Position numbers and translations under genes: made by a program. A stretch of DNA of 64,000 nt from UKL13-3 sp943369665 (GTDB lineage: Bacteria; Bacteroidota; Bacteroidia; UKL13-3): the NCBI GenBank assembly GCA_943369665.1, contig CALRNX020000001.1, forward strand, positions 806,001 through 870,000, read 5' to 3'. The notes under the pieces were generated by a model. That model saw nothing but the letters and a program-made list of their open reading frames with translations, searched no databases and had not been told where the DNA came from. This document shows positions 7,523 to 16,015 of the stretch, in pieces (position 1 is the stretch's first letter; every line of letters begins with the position of its first letter).

Positions 7523-10009
7523 ATGAAAAAATCCCTAAAAGTTCTGCTGATAAGCCTCTCTGCGCTCCTTGTTTTATTCCTTTTAGCCATTGGGTTTATA
7601 TGGCTCAACCAGGATAAAATTAAACAATACGCTGTTACACAATTAAATGAACAATTATCTGCCCCTATTTCGGTAAGCACAATTGATATTACCTTTATTG
7701 ATCAATTTCCTAAAGTAAGTCTGTTGCTAAATGATGTAACCATTGCCGACCCACTTCGCCCAAAACGAAACTTGCTCAAAACCAAACGACTTTTTATTGC
7801 ATTTAACCTGAATGACTTACTCACCCAACACTATAATATCAAACTTATTGAAGCCGATAGTGGCTATTGCCATTTATTTATCAATTCCCAGAACAAGGCA
7901 AACTATACTATTCTGAAAGAAACGGACAAGCCAGGCGAAGATCTGTTTTTGGAGTTAAAGCAGATCCAACTGCGCAACATGAAGATTGTGTATGAAGATC
8001 TTTACGGCAAACAATTCCACCAAGTGGAAGCTGAGAATATTTTATTATCAGGAAATTTTAAAGGCAAAAAAGAATCGATAAGTGCTGCAGGAAGTTTACT
8101 GGTAGCCGAACTTAAAACAGGTTCGGTTAAATTGGTTAAAAACAAAAAAATGAATATTGATATTGCCTTGGATATAAACGAGGCCACAGAAGTGTATCAA
8201 TTTTCGAAAGGAAATATCGAAGTAGGCTCTCTTGCACTTCAATGCCAGGGGACCATTACGTATAAACCCAAAAGTACACTACTGGATATTACATTTAATG
8301 CTGAAAAATTATCCATCACAGATTTGCTGGAACTATTACCCGGTAGCTTAAGCCAATCGATCACTCAATATAAAAGCAAAGGAAATATTTATTTTAATGG
8401 CAGTATCAAAGGCGAACTCACTGCCAAAAAACAACCCAAAATAGATGTTCAGTTTGGTATCGAAAACGGAACGCTATCAGCGAGCGAAAATCAAATTGCA
8501 CTTCACAATATTCAATGCAAAGGAGAATTTAGCAACGGAACAGCAAAAAACCTGAATAGCGCTTACCTCATATTACCTGCACTCTCATTCCAATTGGGTA
8601 AAGGTAGTTTTACCGGGGCGCTCAATATCAACAATTTTAACAACCCTTTTGTGAGTGTTGCGCTTAAGGGCAATACATCCTTACAAGATCTGATCCAATT
8701 CACCCAAACCTCATTTATTGAAAAAGCCGAAGGAGAATTACAATTTAACATCGCGTTAAAAGGTTTGCTTAAAAACTTACAGAGCAAAGAAGGTTTTTTG
8801 GGCTGCGAAACCGATGGGCAAATTACCTGCAATGCCAGCAATATTGTTTTTGCCAATGGCAAAAAAACGATCGAGCATTTTGAAGCCGACTTCACGGTAA
8901 AAGATAAAGACTTGTTGATTCATCAATGCAATGCACAAATCGATAAGTCGGACGTGCGCATCAAAGGTTCCTTATTAAATATCGTCCCTTATCTCCTTTC
9001 CTCCAACCAAACAGTTACTGCCAATATTGATTACCAATCCAATTTTATCAATTTGGAGCATTTCATGTTACCATTGCCACAAACAGCCAACAACAATAAC
9101 ACATTTACGCTGCCAAAATCCATTACGGTCAATGCCAACCTTTCTGTTGCAGAATTGGTATACCACGATTTCAAAGCAAAAACGGTGACCGGAACCATCA
9201 ATTGGAGAGGTAAAAAAATAGAAACCTCGAAACTCCATTGCAATACGATGAAAGGAGATATTACTGTGGATGGACAAATTGAAAATGCCCCTGATGGGCG
9301 CTTCTTAATTTCCTCCAACATACTTTGCAAACAAGTTGATATGTATGACCTGTTCACGCAATGTGCCAATTTTGGACAAACAGAAATTACCAATCAACAT
9401 ATAAGAGGAAATCTGAATGCCACCATTGCCTTACTGGGAGTGTGGAATGCCGACATGAACTGTGACCTGGATAAGTTAATTGCTACAGCCCAACTGCATA
9501 TTACCAATGGCCAGCTGCTTAATTATAAACCCTTGCAATCGTTATCAAAATATATTGATATCGATGATCTTAACAACTTAAAATTTGCCGACTTAACCAA
9601 TACCCTCGAAATCAAAAACAAAACAATTACAGTTCCATCAATGGATGTAAAAAACAATGCATTGAACATGACAGTAGCCGGTACACATACTTTTGACAAC
9701 TACATGGATTATCACCTTAAAATAAAACTGGGTGACCTGCTGGCAAAAAAACACAAGAAAAAGATCAACGAATTTGAGGAAGAAACCGAAGATGAAGGTT
9801 CATCCATCTTTATCAGCATGAAAGGGCCTGCCGATAACCTTAAATTTAGCTACGACAAAAAACAAGCACGTGAAAAAGTAAAAGAGGATTTAAAAAAGGA
9901 ACGCTCCGTAGTAAAAGATGTTTGGAGAAAAGAACTCGGATTGGACAAAAAAACTGATATTAAAGAAAAAACATCCGACAGCGAAGAACTTGAATTTGAA
10001 GCGGAGTAA
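7523..10009 (+). CDS. AsmA-like family protein
   Basis: An 828-residue envelope protein with one N-terminal membrane segment (LLISLSALLVLFLLAIGF, about residues 9-27) and a long beta-rich periplasmic region. The opening after the membrane helix (QYAVTQLNEQL...DITFIDQFPKVSLLLNDV) and the C-terminal LKIKLGDLLAKK...ISMKGPADNLKF stretch are typical of the AsmA/TamB-like group, large bridge-like proteins thought to help move lipids to, or assemble, the outer membrane. The frame is open to 7505; 7523 (MKKSLK) fits the signal-anchor better. The tail (about the last 60 residues) is highly charged and rich in Lys and Glu. It converges on the next gene with no gap. Confidence 0.8.
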   Translation: MKKSLKVLLISLSALLVLFLLAIGFIWLNQDKIKQYAVTQLNEQLSAPISVSTIDITFIDQFPKVSLLLNDVTIADPLRPKRNLLKTKRLFIAFNLNDLLTQHYNIKLIEADSGYCHLFINSQNKANYTILKETDKPGEDLFLELKQIQLRNMKIVYEDLYGKQFHQVEAENILLSGNFKGKKESISAAGSLLVAELKTGSVKLVKNKKMNIDIALDINEATEVYQFSKGNIEVGSLALQCQGTITYKPKSTLLDITFNAEKLSITDLLELLPGSLSQSITQYKSKGNIYFNGSIKGELTAKKQPKIDVQFGIENGTLSASENQIALHNIQCKGEFSNGTAKNLNSAYLILPALSFQLGKGSFTGALNINNFNNPFVSVALKGNTSLQDLIQFTQTSFIEKAEGELQFNIALKGLLKNLQSKEGFLGCETDGQITCNASNIVFANGKKTIEHFEADFTVKDKDLLIHQCNAQIDKSDVRIKGSLLNIVPYLLSSNQTVTANIDYQSNFINLEHFMLPLPQTANNNNTFTLPKSITVNANLSVAELVYHDFKAKTVTGTINWRGKKIETSKLHCNTMKGDITVDGQIENAPDGRFLISSNILCKQVDMYDLFTQCANFGQTEITNQHIRGNLNATIALLGVWNADMNCDLDKLIATAQLHITNGQLLNYKPLQSLSKYIDIDDLNNLKFADLTNTLEIKNKTITVPSMDVKNNALNMTVAGTHTFDNYMDYHLKIKLGDLLAKKHKKKINEFEEETEDEGSSIFISMKGPADNLKFSYDKKQAREKVKEDLKKERSVVKDVWRKELGLDKKTDIKEKTSDSEELEFEAE

Positions 10010-10516
10010 TCAATTTTCGATAAACAACCGGTATTCTCTGTTATCAATGTTTTTTACTTTGATATTACCGGACTTCATCTTTTTAAACTGCTTCTTTATG
10101 ATTGCAAATCCACCTACACCTATTCCGGCACCCAATACAATACCCACCACACCAAACTGCGGTTCTGATGGTAACAGGACAATACCTGCAATAAAATAAA
10201 CAGTCCCGACTATCACCAAATAAGAACCCACGATCACCAACAATACCCTTCCTATTTTGGCTCCCCCTTTGTACTCTAATATTCCGGCTATCTGCGAAAT
10301 TTTAACAACCGAGGTATCATTTACCACAATTTCGTCACCGCGCAAGGCCGTAATTTTTCCTTCGATATTATGAGTCGAATCAAATAGAATAAGATTGATC
10401 TTATCTCCAAGATCATACGATTGGTAATTACCGCTGGGTTGATGATGCAAGAACAATCGTTGGCCAAACGATGTCAGACACACACAAATAAGCAAACTTG
10501 TAATTACATATTTCAT
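10010..10516 (-). CDS. small membrane protein, unknown function
   Basis: A 168-residue protein with a signal peptide (cleavage likely after TSFGQ), a Bacteroidota-style beta-rich domain (about 20-85; FDSTHNIEGKITALRGDEIVVN) and two adjacent membrane helices (about 92-137, Gly/Val rich). I do not recognise a named family. It starts one base after the nadE stop on the same strand, so it is very likely the last gene of the OMP-nadE transcript. Its stop touches the stop of the AsmA-like gene (bases 10009/10010) from the other strand. Confidence 0.65.
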   Translation of the reverse strand: MKYVITSLLICVCLTSFGQRLFLHHQPSGNYQSYDLGDKINLILFDSTHNIEGKITALRGDEIVVNDTSVVKISQIAGILEYKGGAKIGRVLLVIVGSYLVIVGTVYFIAGIVLLPSEPQFGVVGIVLGAGIGVGGFAIIKKQFKKMKSGNIKVKNIDNREYRLFIEN

Positions 10517-10517
10517 A

Positions 10518-12179
10518 TCAATTCAAATATTTGGCAACAATGGGTACCCTTCTCCCCTGTCCGAATGCTTTTTGAGATACCCGTAATACAGGTGGCGCCT
10601 GCAAACGCTTCCACTCATTCATATTTACCAGCCGCAATACTTTTGCAACCAAGGCGGCATCGTACCCACAGCCAACAATTTCATTGGGACCTTTTCGCTC
10701 TTCAATATATAACTGCAAAACAGCATCCAATATGGCATAATCAGGCAATGAATCCGAGTCTTTTTGATCCGGCCGCAACTCTGCCGATGGCGGTTTGCTG
10801 ATAATTTGTGGAGGAATCTTCACTCCGTTTCGGTTGTAATATCGACACAATTCAAACACTTCTGTTTTGTAAAGATCACCAATCACTGCCAGTCCACCAC
10901 ACATATCACCATACAATGTACCATAGCCCACGGCCATTTCACTCTTATTTGAAGTGTTTAACAAGATATAACCGAACTTATTGCTAAGTGCCATCAGGAT
11001 AACACCCCTGCTGCGCGATTGCATATTCTCTTCAGCTATATTAAAAGGTAATCCTGCAAATTGTGCGGACAATGTTTCTTGTAACGCAGTAAATGTTTTT
11101 TCGATGGAAATTTGTTCATACTCCACGCCCAGGTTTTTTGCCAGTTCGATGGCATCTGTTACCGAATGATCTGATGAATAACGTGAAGGTAACAATACCG
11201 CCTTTACATTTTCTTTTCCCAATGCATCCACTGCCAATGCAAGCACCAGTGCCGAATCAATTCCTCCGGATAAACCCAAAATAGCCTTGGTAAATCCTTG
11301 TTTCGAAAAATACTCTTTAATACCCAATACCAATGCCTGGTGGATTCGTTCCATGGTAACAGGGATATCGAGTTGTACGTCATGGAGTGGTTTCACGGTT
11401 ACCGAAGCATCAACCTTGTTCACTTCGTAACTTTTACGCGCTTCAGTAAAATACCCCAATGTGTCGATCACCGTTGCTTGTCCATCTACTACCATGGAAC
11501 CACCATCAAATATCAACTGCGTTTGTGCTCCGATATGATTGGTGTAAAACAAGGGTAATTGATATTTCTTCACATTTTCCATCATTACCTGTTGCCTTGT
11601 TTCCAACTGCGTTTTGCTGAAAGGAGAAGCCGCAATATTGATCATGATATCCGGTTGTTGTTTGATCAACTCATCCATCGGATTCAGAATATACATTGGG
11701 TTCTCATTTATATTCCAAAGATCTTCACATACCGTTAACGCAATATTGAATCCTTTATATGCAACCGTTTCAAATATCCTGTTTGGTTCAAAATAACGGT
11801 ACTCGTCAAAAATATCGTAGTTGGGCAAAAGCGTTTTATGCCTTACCGCAAATACTTTTCCATCCGCTAAAAAATAAGCAGAGTTGTATAAATCTTTTCC
11901 CTCGGGCACCGGGTTTACGGTAGGGGAACCCACAATGGCTGCAATACCATTACAATGTTCGGCAATAAGTTCTACACTCTCTTCACAACGTTTAATAAAA
12001 TCGTTAAACTCCAAAAAATCCCTTGGTGGATATCCGCAAATACACAATTCGGAGAATACAACCAAATCAACTCCTTCTGCTTTAGCCCGGTTAATATGCT
12101 CAATTATTTTTGTACGATTCACCTCAAAATTACCCGTGTGGTAATCCAACTGAGCCAATGATATAGTAAGTTTTGTCAA
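10518..12179 (-). CDS. nadE: glutamine-dependent NAD+ synthetase
   Basis: A 553-residue two-domain NAD+ synthase that makes NAD+ from nicotinic acid adenine dinucleotide and ATP. Residues about 1-245 are a nitrilase-type glutaminase with its Glu-Lys-Cys triad visible in FSELCICGYPP, HKTLLPNYDIFDE and LTVCEDLW. Residues about 270-553 are the synthetase, with the ATP P-loop LSGGIDS. Ammonia from glutamine would be passed between the two. It sits between the OMP gene (13-base gap) and the small membrane protein. A nadE gene beside gldB is a known arrangement in gliding Bacteroidota; I recall it from Flavobacterium and have not checked it here. Confidence 0.95.
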   Translation of the reverse strand: MTKLTISLAQLDYHTGNFEVNRTKIIEHINRAKAEGVDLVVFSELCICGYPPRDFLEFNDFIKRCEESVELIAEHCNGIAAIVGSPTVNPVPEGKDLYNSAYFLADGKVFAVRHKTLLPNYDIFDEYRYFEPNRIFETVAYKGFNIALTVCEDLWNINENPMYILNPMDELIKQQPDIMINIAASPFSKTQLETRQQVMMENVKKYQLPLFYTNHIGAQTQLIFDGGSMVVDGQATVIDTLGYFTEARKSYEVNKVDASVTVKPLHDVQLDIPVTMERIHQALVLGIKEYFSKQGFTKAILGLSGGIDSALVLALAVDALGKENVKAVLLPSRYSSDHSVTDAIELAKNLGVEYEQISIEKTFTALQETLSAQFAGLPFNIAEENMQSRSRGVILMALSNKFGYILLNTSNKSEMAVGYGTLYGDMCGGLAVIGDLYKTEVFELCRYYNRNGVKIPPQIISKPPSAELRPDQKDSDSLPDYAILDAVLQLYIEERKGPNEIVGCGYDAALVAKVLRLVNMNEWKRLQAPPVLRVSQKAFGQGRRVPIVAKYLN

Positions 12180-12191
12180 AACAGAATAGTG

Positions 12192-12902
12192 TTAAAATAA
12201 AATACCAACGTTTAAAGCAATACAGTTTAAATTTGTTTTCCAACGATCATCTTCGGTAAAACTTGTAAACGCATTGTCAAATCGGAGCCCTGCAATTAAA
12301 TAGCTATCACCAAATATATTGTATTGCATTCCGGCACCAATTAACATTGATCCCCGGTAACTCACTGCACCATCCTCGTAATGTGTTGGTTCAATTGTAA
12401 ATTTATCCGCATCATCGGGCTCATTAATATTTACATCATCAATAGCAAAACTACCCATCGATACATCTGCTTTTGCCCTTGTCAAAAATCCAGAACCGAT
12501 ACCAAATTCAGCATAGTATCTAAAATTACCAATTTCTTTCGTGCGCATTTTGATTAACAATGGGATCTGAATATACTTAAGACGGTAATCATACTTTAAC
12601 GACTCTGTTGCCGGAATAACCGTTTTACCATGATTGATCGACACAAATTTTGATTGATCAAGGCTGAGATTGGTTCCGAATGTTTGAATAGAGAATTCTG
12701 TACCTATACCGTAATTATCCGTAAAATAATCATCAATGGTAATACCGTAAGCAAAATTTACACGGGTTCCGTTGGTGCTTGTATTTTTATTATCCGGCTT
12801 GCTCCAAGTGATTTGTGGAGCAACCCGAATTCCTATTTTAAGCTGGCCGAATACATTTGTGAAAATACAAATACCAAATGCTGCAATAAATAACTTCTTC
12901 AT
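12192..12902 (-). CDS. outer membrane beta-barrel protein (PorT/OmpX-like)
   Basis: A 236-residue protein with a signal peptide ending in FTNVFGQ and a body of alternating strands (for example LKIGIRVAPQITW, RYYAEFGIGSGF, SYLIAGLRFDNAF) ending in a terminal strand with final Phe (LNVGILF), as in small outer-membrane barrels. No specific substrate or function can be read; related barrels include PorT of the T9SS. The frame is open to 13091, but that extension lies antisense over gldB; 12902 gives the signal peptide. It is first in a set with nadE and the small membrane protein, and its start codon is only 16 bases from that of gldB on the other strand. Confidence 0.75.
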   Translation of the reverse strand: MKKLFIAAFGICIFTNVFGQLKIGIRVAPQITWSKPDNKNTSTNGTRVNFAYGITIDDYFTDNYGIGTEFSIQTFGTNLSLDQSKFVSINHGKTVIPATESLKYDYRLKYIQIPLLIKMRTKEIGNFRYYAEFGIGSGFLTRAKADVSMGSFAIDDVNINEPDDADKFTIEPTHYEDGAVSYRGSMLIGAGMQYNIFGDSYLIAGLRFDNAFTSFTEDDRWKTNLNCIALNVGILF

Positions 12903-12918
12903 GGTTACTTTTGTATGT

Positions 12919-13974
12919 ATGAGAATAATCAAATATAGCACTACAAACATAATCAACCTATCGGTATTGTTCACATTACTAACCCTTGTTGGATGTGATG
13001 GTTGCCAAAATAAGACACAAACTATTATAGAACCCGATGCCACTGTAAATGTAAAATTATTGCGATTTGACAATGAACTATTTGCAGTCAATCCGGCTGC
13101 TCCCCAAAAACAATTGGAAGACCTTTACCATAAATACAAAGAATTTTACACCTCATATGCTCGTGATGTCCTCAATATGCCTCCTGATCCGGCCGATACC
13201 CTCTTTATCAAACCCATGAAAATGTTGCTGAACTACAAACCACTTGTCGACCTGCACAATAGTGTTGACTCGATGTTTAAAGATGTAAGCGGCATCGAAA
13301 AAGACCTTAGCCATGCAATGAGTATATATGCGCAAGAATTTCCCCAAGCCACCATTCCTCAATTTATTACTTTTATCTCCGAATTTGGATTTGCCAATAT
13401 CACCTACGACAGCTCAATTTGTATTGGTTTGGATATGTATATGAACAAACGTTTCATCGATTTGTACCGCGCTTATGAATTTCCTGAATTTATGATCCGC
13501 AAACTGCAACCCGAGTACATTGCACCCAATGCCATTAAAGCATTGGCCATTCGACAATATGAACACCAGACATCTAAAGACAAACGCTTCCTGGCGATGA
13601 TGATCAATGAAGGAAAAGTTAGGTATTTTATCAAAGCTTTATTACCTGATGTTCACGATTCCATCATCATGGGTTATACAACAAGTCAGCTGCAGTGGAG
13701 TACTGAAAACGAACCCCAGATGTGGACTCATTTTATTGAAAAGAACCTGCTGTTTCAAAATGAACCCTCGCAATTTATGCGCTATTTTTCAGACGGACCA
13801 TTTACTTCTGCAGATGGCGTTCCTCCCGAAAGTTCACCCATGATCGGAACTTGGGCAGGTCTGCAAATCGTTCGCAAATACATGCAGGAAAATCCGAATG
13901 TTTCCTTAAAGGAAATGATGGAAGAAACCGACTTTGATAAAATGTTAAAGCTAAGTAAATACCGGCCTAAATAG
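12919..13974 (+). CDS. gldB: gliding motility lipoprotein GldB
   Basis: A 351-residue lipoprotein (Cys26 in TLVGCDGC) of the GldB family. F. johnsoniae mutants of gldB lose gliding, so it is tied to the motility machinery that also needs the T9SS. Family features seen are RFDNELF near the start, a long helical middle, and the late FIEKNLLF, with WAGLQIV before the C-terminal helix. I chose ATG 12919 (MRIIKYST) because it gives a lipobox; the frame is open upstream to 12772, antisense to the OMP gene. It converges on a glycosyltransferase. Confidence 0.83.
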   Translation: MRIIKYSTTNIINLSVLFTLLTLVGCDGCQNKTQTIIEPDATVNVKLLRFDNELFAVNPAAPQKQLEDLYHKYKEFYTSYARDVLNMPPDPADTLFIKPMKMLLNYKPLVDLHNSVDSMFKDVSGIEKDLSHAMSIYAQEFPQATIPQFITFISEFGFANITYDSSICIGLDMYMNKRFIDLYRAYEFPEFMIRKLQPEYIAPNAIKALAIRQYEHQTSKDKRFLAMMINEGKVRYFIKALLPDVHDSIIMGYTTSQLQWSTENEPQMWTHFIEKNLLFQNEPSQFMRYFSDGPFTSADGVPPESSPMIGTWAGLQIVRKYMQENPNVSLKEMMEETDFDKMLKLSKYRPK

Positions 13975-13978
13975 ACTG

Positions 13979-15151
13979 TTAACTGGCTCTTTCTGCCCGT
14001 TCCCATTTAGCTGATTGAGAACCCGACAGAAACTTAAAAAATCCAAGATACATACACCAGTTGGTCATGAAAAAATAGTATGGTATAAACACCAGTTTGA
14101 TATGTACCTTTTTATTTTCAAAGTACCAGCCAAGTAAGGTGAATAAATAAAATATGATCTGGGCAATCCAAATCAGGGAGTATATCCCTTGTTGAGTATG
14201 GTGCAAGTAGTAATTGGACGGGATCAATACGATCAATGCAATAGGAGCAAATGTCCAGCGAAACACTTTATGCGAAATAAAGGAAAAAGCAATGGCTAAA
14301 TTGTGAAAAGGATTAAACGCCTGCCCCAACCTCATCATTGCCTGCCAGGCCCCTGCGCTGATACGCACCTTACGTTTGAGTTCTTCTTTCACCGTTGCGG
14401 ATGCCGTTTCTTCGGCAAATGCCTTGGGTTCATAAACAACACGATAACCACTTAGGGTGATGCGCATGGATTGGATAAAATCATCCAGGATGGTATCTGC
14501 TTCCAGAGGAGTAAATAAATTCGACCGAAATGAAATGAGCTCACCGGCACCTCCCACAACTGAATGAAGTTGTGAATCCAGCTTTTTTAAATGCGATTCA
14601 TATCGCCAATAAAAACCCTCACCGGCAGCAGGAGCCGAATCTTGTGATTTACTCACAATTCTTTTTTCCCCGGCAACCGCTCCTACGTTTTCGTCCTGGT
14701 AGTGTTTCACTATTTCGCGGATGGCCTCCGTATTAAGGCGTGTATTGGCATCACTGAAAATAACAAATGGCGTTTTTACATGCTGCATCGCACGATTTTC
14801 AGCTACCGATTTTCCTGCGCGAATATCCTCATGCATTACCTGAATACCGTTTACAGAGCTCAAATACTCATTTGATCCGTCATCCGAACCATCAGTAATA
14901 AAAATTATATGGAGTTTATCTTTAGGATAATTCAGGTCAAAACAATTTTTCACCTTATGCTCAAGGACAGCCCCCTCGTTAAAACAAGGAACAACCAACG
15001 AAACTGCAGGTTCAAATTGCGTATTGTATATTTTAGGTTGAACAAACAATCTTTTTATTTTCACCAAAATCCACACAACCATGGCATAACCCACAAACGT
15101 ATAAAAGATGGTTAAAAGACTTGCCCAAAAAACGACTTCAACAACATTCAT
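13979..15151 (-). CDS. membrane-bound family 2 glycosyltransferase
   Basis: A 390-residue enzyme with one N-terminal membrane helix, a GT-A type family 2 domain and two to three C-terminal helices. Seen: the nucleotide-sugar opening SLVVPCFNEGAV, ITDGSDDGS (the first acidic motif), FSDANTRL (the DxD-like motif) and RKVRISAGAW in the acceptor part (about residues 266-275). This architecture matches polysaccharide or glycolipid synthases; the sugar cannot be named. It stands alone on its strand, ending 4 bases from the gldB stop. A possible promoter lies 21-50 bases upstream. Confidence 0.85.
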   Translation of the reverse strand: MNVVEVVFWASLLTIFYTFVGYAMVVWILVKIKRLFVQPKIYNTQFEPAVSLVVPCFNEGAVLEHKVKNCFDLNYPKDKLHIIFITDGSDDGSNEYLSSVNGIQVMHEDIRAGKSVAENRAMQHVKTPFVIFSDANTRLNTEAIREIVKHYQDENVGAVAGEKRIVSKSQDSAPAAGEGFYWRYESHLKKLDSQLHSVVGGAGELISFRSNLFTPLEADTILDDFIQSMRITLSGYRVVYEPKAFAEETASATVKEELKRKVRISAGAWQAMMRLGQAFNPFHNLAIAFSFISHKVFRWTFAPIALIVLIPSNYYLHHTQQGIYSLIWIAQIIFYLFTLLGWYFENKKVHIKLVFIPYYFFMTNWCMYLGFFKFLSGSQSAKWERAERAS

Positions 15152-15171
15152 CTGTTTTCAAACCTAAAAGA

Positions 15172-15201
15172 AAAACTTAAACATGCAAAACATCTTTACA
15201 A
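15172..15201 (-). promoter_or_regulatory. possible Bacteroidota-type promoter for the glycosyltransferase
   Basis: On the minus strand a TTG (15199-15201) is followed after 19 bases by TAAGTTTT (15172-15179), one base off the TAnnTTTG form. Spacing fits and the gene starts about 21 bases downstream. AT-rich sequence makes chance matches common. Confidence 0.35.
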
Positions 15202-15342
15202 TATGGCATAAATTATTTGTAACCCGTGTTTGTGCATCGAGAATAATTGAATGTATTCGTTTAATAAACAATATTTTAGGAAAGGATAAAAATACAGTAC
15301 AGACAAGGTTAACGAGCCTAACAGCATATTTACCGGAAAAAA

Positions 15343-15441
15343 CTATTCCTGATTAGCCTTACGTTTCCTGCGAACACTGGTAATATATGCAATGATGAAA
15401 ACAACTACGATCCCCCCCACCCCAATGATTAAGTCTTCCAT
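15343..15441 (-). CDS. possible 32-residue single-helix membrane protein
   Basis: The frame codes for a hydrophobic helix (LIIGVGGIVVVFIIAYI, residues 4-20) followed by a positively charged tail (SVRRKRKANQE), the standard layout of a small inner-membrane protein with its C-terminus inside the cell. There is no clear ribosome site, but these are rare in Bacteroidota. No family is recognised. It is supported only by its composition and layout, and by lying in an otherwise empty gap. Confidence 0.4.
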   Translation of the reverse strand: MEDLIIGVGGIVVVFIIAYITSVRRKRKANQE

Positions 15442-15583
15442 AATCTTATATAATTTAATGATAAACTGCTAATTACAATTAATATGCCAACTCGCGATCA
15501 CAATTTACATAAATGGTAAATTTTAATCATAAGGCGCTTAAATTTATCTTCGTAAACAATGTAGATACAAGTATTATTGCATT

Positions 15584-16015
15584 ATGGCTCGTATCAAAAT
15601 TCAACTTCCAGACACTTTTACCTTTTCAACCAGCTTGAACGTTCGGGTAAGCGATCTGAATTATGGGAATCACCTAAGCAATGATGTTTACCTGAGTTTT
15701 ATGCATGAAGCCCGCATGCAATATTTTGCAAGCATGGGCTATTCGGAACTTAATTTAGCCGGTACAAGTGTTATAATAGGCGACACTGCCATTGTTTTCA
15801 AACAAGAATGTTTTTATGGTGACGAGTTAACCATTGAAGTAGTTGCTTCTGAGTTCGGCTCGCGAAGCTTTGATCTTTATTATCGGTTTACCAAAACAAA
15901 GGATGGCAGCCTGGTTTGTGAGGCCAAAACAGGTATGGTTTGTTTTGATTACACCACACGCAAAACAACGAATGTCCCACAAGAGTTTATCAGCCTAGTG
16001 ATTGGCAGAAGGTAA
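15584..16015 (+). CDS. acyl-CoA thioesterase, hotdog fold (4HBT type)
   Basis: A 143-residue single hotdog-domain thioesterase that hydrolyses the thioester of acyl-CoA; chain length is not readable. The key segment DLNYGNHLSNDVYLSFMHEAR has the helix with Asn-His and the catalytic acid, as in the 4-hydroxybenzoyl-CoA/YbgC group (there D-x-x-G-H-V-N). Here the order is N-Y-G-N-H-L. It ends in the final 21 bases of the histidine kinase on the other strand, so the two genes overlap tail-to-tail. Confidence 0.85.
   Translation: MARIKIQLPDTFTFSTSLNVRVSDLNYGNHLSNDVYLSFMHEARMQYFASMGYSELNLAGTSVIIGDTAIVFKQECFYGDELTIEVVASEFGSRSFDLYYRFTKTKDGSLVCEAKTGMVCFDYTTRKTTNVPQEFISLVIGRR

Larger units (their letters stand above)
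15152..15583. other. intergenic stretch with one small reading frame
   Basis: AT-rich. It holds the possible glycosyltransferase promoter (15172-15201) and a 32-residue membrane-type reading frame (15343-15441, minus). Bases 15202-15342 and 15442-15583 show nothing further that I can support, other than presumed promoters. Confidence 0.5.

Noticed and set aside
12772..13091. Long N-terminal extensions of gldB and the OMP frame overlapping antisense
   Set aside because: Starts at 12919 and 12902 give clear signal peptides; the extensions are antisense shadows of each other's gene.
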